A DNA stretch of 64,000 bases from Phragmites australis (Eukaryota; Streptophyta; Magnoliopsida; Poales; Poaceae), in NCBI RefSeq assembly GCF_958298935.1, contig NC_084929.1, positions 30,817,501-30,881,500 of the forward strand. The letters run 5' to 3'. The notes beneath the pieces are model-generated. The model was not told the origin of the DNA and did no database searches. It saw only the letters and a list, made by a program, of their open reading frames with translations. Positions within the stretch are counted from its first letter, which is position 1, and every line of letters starts with the position of its first letter. A program made the position numbers and the translations under genes. This document shows positions 58,035 through 64,000 of the stretch, one piece after another.

Positions 58035-60783
58035 TCACCTCCTCAGTGGTTTGTAGAGCACAAAACTCACATACTTGGATTGAAACCGGTGAGTGACACC
58101 GAGGGCGAGCAGCGACTGCGATCCCCACCCTTTCTCGATGAACAGATGGTCGAGGACGACATGCTGTGGCTTTGGAGTTTGTTCGTTAGTGTTATCAGTA
58201 TCACAAAGGACAGACGTGAGAAGCTGGGGCGGGAGGGTGGGTGGCTCCTTGGCGAATTCCTCGTCTCCCAGGAATTGCAGGTCGTAGCTGTGTTCGGGTG
58301 AAGGAGGCGCCTCAAATTCTGCTACGCTGTCGAGACTTTCTGGAACATAATCCTGTTCAAAACAAAGATGTTTTCAGATGAAATGGAGACCACCATTCTG
58401 GAGCACCTTTTAGACAGCATAGAGCAAAGTACCCCAGTAATTTGCTTGTTTTTGCTGTTTAGGTTCTCACAAGTTTGAATGCTGAAACAGAAATATATCA
58501 TCCGTACTGACATGGACATCGAGGAGGTTGGCCACTTGCCCTCTCTCATCAGTTACATGAGGTAGTTCAGGGACATATCTCAGTTCCCCGTCCACAATGA
58601 TCCGGTAATGATATACTCCGGATGGCAGAACTAACAAGATGGTGTGATCTTTGCCAGACCTCTCGAATGCCCTTCTGAGATTAATATACCGAGTTTAGTA
58701 TCTAATTCTCAAACTGGGATTAAAAAAGGTTTTTGAAGATGCAAATTCTGATTTTAGGGAAAGCATATACCTTGATGTCCAGTTATCCCATGATCCTTCC
58801 AGAAACACCTCAGTTCCTCCTTGATTCCATGCAATCAAAGTTGGAATCCCCTTCTCCTGGGGGTTACTGTTGTTGGGTTCGTCTGAGCCATTTATCGGTG
58901 AATGGTTAAAAACGGGAGAAAATTCAGTAGGTCTCTGCAGTGGAGTCACTGGAACCTGCAAGATGCAATTACCTGTCACTTGAAGCAGGACCAGCAATAG
59001 TGCCAATAAATGTGACTTATCCCAAATGAAAATGAGTTAAGCAGCATCCTGTGACCAAATATGCTTAGTTAGAGGTAATATATTCCAACTTGTCATGATA
59101 TGCAGATTTCAGAGCAATCTGAAGCATGAGCCCAAGCATATATCCTCTAGTATTACAGGATCTGAAATAGTCAGTAAATAGTAACGATTTTTTTTAAAAG
59201 GAAAGGGTTAACAATGTACAAAACTTTTCATAGGTTAAAATAGAATTGGCGAGAAGAAAGTCAAGTGGTTATGCCTATGTCCATTGGTAGGGGAAAACGA
59301 AACATCATAATAAGATGACTCTAGTGCACATTAACAGGAGGCATATATACACTCGTAATAACATGGCTTCAAAGTTACTAAAACACAAGGAGCAAATGCA
59401 TGACAGCACTGTTGTTACTGTTGTCAGATCAAATCTTTTTTTCAAGAACACGTTGCCAGATCAAATCTGATGTTCATGTTTATTTAATAACCTCTGCTTT
59501 ATGACACATCTACAATATCAATATCAGCAAATACCTAACTCAAAAACTTTATGCTATTTGAAGTACTAGCCTAAATGCTCCAAGAGCCAGCCATTTTGTC
59601 TCTATATAAAATGCAGGTGAAGGGATAATCAACTGACCGCAGTAAAATACTACATGTGCCATTGCATGTCTAATTAGTGTTCAATGACAAGATTATTTTC
59701 AAGAACTGTTCCAATCGTGAATCACACTTCTAGAACATGACACCTAACATTGTTTTCCTAGAATGGGGAACCCTCCAAGATGTGCACCAAACTAGCGAAC
59801 TCTTAGCACACAGTATGTTCTCAAAGAGACCATATGCCCTCGAAACAAGATCAGACAGTAACAATTTTTTAGCAACGTGTGTGTAATCACCGAGGAAGAA
59901 AAATGAAAGAATCGACAATACTTGCATCATCTAGTAATTTGTGCCCCACAGCTAAATATCTGACCGAAGGATTAAAAACGTTTTATGTGTGCGATTTGAG
60001 AACCAAGGGCCAACTTGTCCACTACAACCGACCCAATCCAAGATTCGGAACTACCAAACCCGTTTGCAGAAACCAGGTGCAGTCAAATCTATCAACTCGT
60101 CTTTACCGAAGCCTTTTTGTTGCACTGCCAAGCTCTTTTTCTTTCCTTCCTTTCCTTCCTTTCCTTCTCTTTTCTTTTGCGTGGTGCAGTGCACTGGTAA
60201 GTTCCATCTATATCCTGAACATGAAGTTTACTAGATCTGTAAATTGCAGCGTGTGCCATGCATTGCTCCTACAGTAAACATCATGTGGATCTATCTGATG
60301 GCTGAGCGACAGCAAAGGATCCACATGAAAGGCGTTCAGTTTCTATCACGAACAAAAAGAAGCAACTCCACAGCGAGCAAAACCAATTTTGACCGCCAAG
60401 GAGGAGCACGAAACAATCGAGCACGAATTTTATTTTTGCGAAATTGCTGATCTGCATATAATCGAACCACGTACAGTTCACACAAACAACCAACAAACGA
60501 GGCAAAGCAATTTTTATCACGCGAAACCATCACGAACTTCACAAGAGGGTTTCCTCTCTCTGTACTTTTTTTGTTGCCTTTTCGAGTAAGAAATCATCAC
60601 CTGCGGCGCGAAGAGGTAGGGCACGGGCGGAGGCTGCTCCAGCATCACGGCGTCCGGCGGCGACAACGGCGGCGGTTGCGCGGCGGCGGCCTCCACCGAG
60701 CTCGTGCCGCCGTCGGCAGACACCGGCTCCGGCGACGCTGCCATGTGGCCGTTCCCCTCCTCCTTGGCGCTCGCGTTCCCCAT
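58035..60783 (-). CDS. KINB1: SnRK1 kinase beta subunit (AKINbeta1-type)
   Basis: Four exons, 60783-60601, 58955-58771, 58674-58512 and 58352-58035, give 282 residues in frame with GT-AG borders. It starts MGNASAKEEG, an N-myristoylation signal, which is why 60783 is chosen over the upstream in-frame ATG at 60822. A proline-rich stretch leads to YLFAPQVPVTPLQRP. The glycogen-binding-like CBM48 spans about 97-180 (IPTLIAWNQGG, FLEGSWDNWTS, LPSGVYHYRIIVDGE). The C-terminal ASC domain spans about 205-282 (EPPTLPPQL, HVVLDHLFIEKGWGSQSLLA, YVSFVLYKPLRR), which binds the alpha and gamma subunits. SnRK1 is the plant AMPK/SNF1 energy-stress kinase; the beta subunit scaffolds it and sets its location. 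Intron 1 is 1.65 kb. The assignment is secure. Confidence 0.95.
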
Positions 60784-60822
60784 GCCCGGATCGCCGCCGC
60801 CGAAGCTACTCCCAGCCCCCAC

Positions 60823-61611
60823 CTCCGCTAATCAAGCCCTCGAGTAGTAGAACTCCCACTTCTTGGAACACCGCGCTAATTAAGCAAGAGTTATGGAAAA
60901 ACAAGCAACTAAGCGGAGGAGCAGGAGGCCATGGCCCGCGAGAGAATGCTACGTGGGTTGGGTTAATTTACGCAGGCGAGCCACCGGCGCTCGGAGTTGC
61001 CCAGAGATGGCGCGCGCCGGCGGAGGGGGAAGAAATAGAAGATGGCGACGCACGTGACCCGCACGCCGTCTCACGCGTGTTTAAGGATTTGTTCTTGGAT
61101 TTTTCTCCGCCGTTGGATCCGACGGGTCGGGCCATCTCGGCCGCCCAGATCGTCCATGCATGCATGTATCGTTGGGGGTAATTACCGGAGTGCCCCTGGC
61201 CTTGGATTTAGGGCGTGTTACAGCTTTTTAGATTGGGGATTTAGCGTCTATTTGTTTGTGTTTCTGTATTTATTTTTTAAAAAAAATTGTGTTATTGATT
61301 TTTTTAAAAGTTAATTTTAGATTTTAGCTGTTGATTTTTTAATAAATTTTTAGCTTCACAGTATATAAAAATCAGAAAAGCTACCCTTAGTTACCTTCTC
61401 AGCTTCTAATTAATTTTTTTAAAACCGTCTTTTGACTTATTTAAAATCTATTTTTCAACAATCCTGTTTATTTGGACTTCGGACTTCTAGCTTCTAGTTT
61501 GGACTTTTGACTTGTAGCTTCTGGTAGCAGAAAAGATAGAAGCAGAATACCAAACTAACAAACTCTTAAATAAACTGGATTGTAAAAATTTGAAAGTCTA
61601 AAAGCTAAGAA
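60823..61611. other. SnRK1 beta promoter side, then MITE-like DNA
   Basis: Bases 60823-61180 are GC-rich and are the likely leader and promoter of the SnRK1 beta gene. Bases 61237-61566 look like a MITE: TCTATTTGTTTGTGTTTCTG on the left, and read inwards from the right GAGTTTGTTAGTTTGGTATT, with repeated TTTTAGCTT/AGCTTCTAG words. Confidence 0.4.
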
Positions 61612-61974
61612 TTATATAGCATCTTGGATTTTAAATGGGTAATAGTATCCCTCAGCCTCCATCCGCAGCAGCTCCTTAGCACAGGCGATCACGTTCGCGT
61701 ACTGCTGGCCGAGCCCCGCGCTGCCTACAGTGTTGGGCGACGCGTCGAGGATACTGCGCCAGTCGGTGGTGGATTTCTGGCCGAACGGCCGCAGGCCGAT
61801 GATCGGGCACGAGTCGCTCATCGACGGGTGGACGCGGGACAGCCCGTCACGACGCGTGGTCGGCCCCGAAGACGCCTTCGCCTTCGCAAAAGTTCTAGTT
61901 TGCTTATAGAGTAACCTCCTTTCCTCCGCAACAACTTCATACGTCGTTCTCTCGTTTTGGGGTTGAAGTAACAA
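61612..61974 (-). pseudogene. DUF668-type gene fragment
   Basis: The minus frame (120 codons) contains GLRPFGQKSTTDWRSILDAS then PNTVGSAGLGQQYANVIACA and KELLRMEAEG. The PNTVGxAGLxxxYANVI block matches the start of DUF668, a plant protein family related to PSI1 growth regulators. The typical ALHYANVI reads GQQYANVI, and the domain stops soon after at QDAI. Bases 62018-62240 hold a further GC-rich open stretch (SLNFKSWEAQAVDEPETTSR) that could be another piece. It looks like a captured or decayed fragment, not a full gene. Confidence 0.5.
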
Positions 61975-62214
61975 GTCAGATCAGTCGGTCGATCTCTGTA
62001 AAATGGACACCGCTACTTCATACGCCGTCGCCATGCCTGCTGCTTCTGGGGCTCTGCTGCTGCTGACGCAGCGCGAGGGTCCCGAGCCGCGCGTCGGTGA
62101 TGCCGCCGCACCGGCTGGTGGTCTCCGGCTCGTCCACCGCTTGTGCCTCCCAGCTCTTGAAGTTGAGCGACCGCTCGATGCCGCTGCGCACCATCTTGCG
62201 GCTCTTGAAGATAG

Positions 62215-62405
62215 GGATGAAAACGGACAAAAATAGTCGAGAAAATTCTCTAACCATTTTTACTTTCATATTTTTTTTGCCGGACGGAAACGAAAACGGG
62301 ATAGGCGAGAACGGGAAAAAACAAAAACGATCGGACATAATCGGAGGGTCGAAAACGAACCAATCCAATCGGAAAAATACCGGTATCGGTCGGGATTCGA
62401 AAACA
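62215..62405. mobile_element. Partial copy of the TAGGGATGAAAACGG family
   Basis: It starts TAGGGATGAAAACGGACAAA and shares ACGGAAACGAAAACGGGATA and GAACGGGAAAAAACAAAAAC with the 62973-63153 copy. The right terminal repeat is missing or diverged (..TCGGTCGGGATTCGAAAAC). Confidence 0.55.
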
Positions 62406-62633
62406 CAAAATGGAAACACCGACCTACAGAACCATCAAGACATATCAACATGTATAAGTTTAACATTATCTCCAGATAACACTGAATTAATAAATTTAAT
62501 GAATCAATCTAATCAGCAAGTCTCATTAAAGTAAAAAATGTCATATGATTTTTCGATTCACATGACATATCATTTTTTATTAATATTTGACTCAAACAAT
62601 ATAAGATATGAAGATACAACAACATAAACCTTA

Positions 62634-62897
62634 GGACTGAGCAGTAGCTCGGTTGGTTCGCTCCAGTGGCAGACTGACAGGGACGATCAGTCGTGAGTTT
62701 GATCTCTAGGATCGACCTACGAGCCTCATCGGAGGTTTTTCCTTAGTAGTTAGGGGTATGCACACACGTGCCCATTTAGCGAGAATATATCTGTAACGTG
62801 TATGCTTAGGACATGCACGTGTGTGCGTGCGTTAGGCGTGAGTGTGATGTAAGTGAGTTATGTACGTCATGTTTTGTACCCCTCTGAAAAAAAAACT
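62634..62897 (+). mobile_element. tRNA-derived SINE with 12-bp target duplication
   Basis: ACATAAACCTTA (62622-62633) and ACATAAACTTTA (62898-62909) flank it with one mismatch. The 5' part has a polymerase III A box-like TAGCTCGGTTGGTTCG and a B box-like GAGTTTGATCTCT about 45 bases further on; the 3' end is CTCTG followed by a short A run. Length (about 264 bp) and layout fit plant SINEs. The promoter boxes come from a tRNA but there is no complete tRNA fold. Confidence 0.8.
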
Positions 62898-62972
62898 ACA
62901 TAAACTTTAACTCGATACTCGAGTATATAATAAACATAAATGATAAGTCTCAACCAAAGATATAAGTGAGCG

Positions 62973-63153
62973 TAGGGGTGAAAAGGACGAAAACGGTCGG
63001 AAAACCCCCCTGCCGTTTTCACTTTCACATTTTCTCAGCCGAACGGAAACGAAAACAGGATAGACGGGAACGTGAAAAAACGAAAACGGACTGAAAAAAA
63101 CAGGATACGACACCGGGACGAAACGGGATTTTCCCGTTCCGTTTTCATCCCTA
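62973..63153. mobile_element. Short MITE of the TAGGGATGAAAACGG family
   Basis: Left end TAGGGGTGAAAAGGACGAAA; right end read inwards TAGGGATGAAAACGGAACGG. The 181-bp inside is made of CGGAAACGAAAACAGG-type words in both directions. The inserted copy is complete; flanking duplication is unclear. Confidence 0.7.
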
Positions 63154-63690
63154 CTTGGAGGGGACACATGCGGCGTCGGGGAGGGGGCCAAATAGAATAG
63201 AAGGAAGGGAAAAAAGGGACGGTTTGAGAAGAGTAATTACATTAGTGAGTAATTATCTTAATCTTTATTGGTATTTCTATTTTTTTATAATCACAATATG
63301 TAAAAAGCTGATGAGGGGCGATGTGTAGATTGTGATAAAAAATAAGGTTTGATTTTGAAAAGCAAGTTGTACAATCTACTAATTTATTTTAGCTTCAATT
63401 TTAAAAAGAAATTTTTTAAAATCTTAAACTAAAACAAATATACCTTTGACTAAGAAAGCTTTTGCTAAAGTTGGTTTAGAGAAGGGTACAAGAAGTCAAC
63501 ATTTTGGACCTATAAAGCGACATTTTTTTTCTAGGTCTTGATACCTATCTAGAGTGAAATGTTACATATTAACCGCGAGTAGGGTGGAGCAAGATGAAAG
63601 TCAAAGGATTATACTACGTTCATGGTTGGATTAATATGGTGTGGCTAGACTATATACTTTTTCACAAGTTTTATTGGAGCTCTCATAGGT

Positions 63691-63947
63691 ATTCCCTCTG
63701 TCTATCTAAGTAAGACATATTTAGAATTAAAAAGTCATCAAAAATAATTTTTGACATTTAATTTCTTTTACGATATATTACCAATTGCTACAAAATTAAC
63801 ATCATATTAAAACATCAATACAAGTATATTGATACAACTTTTATAAACTAAACAGATATATAATTTGACTAATTGTTGATTAAAACTTATAAAATTTGAT
63901 TTTTATAAATAAAAATACACCTTACATAAATAAAGTGAGAGAGTATT
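63691..63947. mobile_element. Stowaway-like MITE
   Basis: The left end TATTCCCTCTGTCTATCTAA and the right end read inwards AATACTCTCTCACTTTATTT correspond to the CTCCCTCYGT consensus of Stowaway MITEs. The inside is AT-rich. The expected TA duplication is compatible but not diagnostic. Confidence 0.6.
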
Positions 63948-64000
63948 TAGGCCTACACCTAGGGTTGCCCCTAGGCATAAATCCACTCCTGATCGAGAGA

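Noticed and set aside
62634..62720. tRNA gene
   Set aside because: Only A and B box-like words are present; no acceptor stem or anticodon arm could be folded, and a SINE body with A tail follows.

Overview
This is plant nuclear DNA, most likely from a grass. The evidence is spliced genes with GC-rich first exons, long 5'-UTR introns, and a dense load of grass-type transposons: Helitrons with a TCTCTACTA start and CTAG end, Mutator-like elements with 9-bp target duplications, hAT elements, Stowaway-like and foldback MITEs, and a tRNA-derived SINE. I cannot name the species. From memory, rice has a divergent calmodulin gene and a SnRK1 beta-subunit gene close together on chromosome 5, so this may be the orthologous segment. 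That was not checked.

All ten recognisable genes lie on the minus strand. From high to low coordinate they are: SnRK1 beta subunit (58035-60783), a frameshifted proline-rich/lipid-transfer-like gene (55047-55796), calmodulin (49533-51762), a divergent calmodulin-like gene with a GC splice donor (47782-48325), a small plastid membrane protein (34530-35271), a 20S proteasome alpha-7 gene with two damaged splice donors (27769-32471), an SRA/SET SUVH gene (19731-21773), a VPS38/UVRAG-like autophagy gene (13974-16720), a membrane-anchored acidic protein of unknown function (8261-9712), and the 5' end of an AUF-type F-box gene (1-547, running off the window).

The genes are single transcription units, not a pathway cluster. 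Loose themes are Ca2+ signalling (CaM/CML pair), energy signalling and autophagy (SnRK1 beta, VPS38), protein turnover (F-box, proteasome) and chromatin (SUVH).

The space between and inside the genes is layered transposon sequence. The most unusual items are: a 1.9-kb Mutator-like element (9-bp target duplication GGGTAGCTG) carrying a duplicated array of nested palindromes; a 570-bp element that appears to carry a captured exon and sits exactly on an exon/intron border of the proteasome gene; a hAT element in the SUVH leader intron; a Helitron in a VPS38 intron; a possible 4.9-kb Helitron interrupted by a copia-type LTR; and a 600-bp foldback element. Reconstructed splicing gives full-length proteins for VPS38 (361 aa), PSMA3 (249 aa if the two bad donors are ignored), CaM (149 aa), CML (151 aa), SnRK1 beta (282 aa) and the plastid protein (175 aa).
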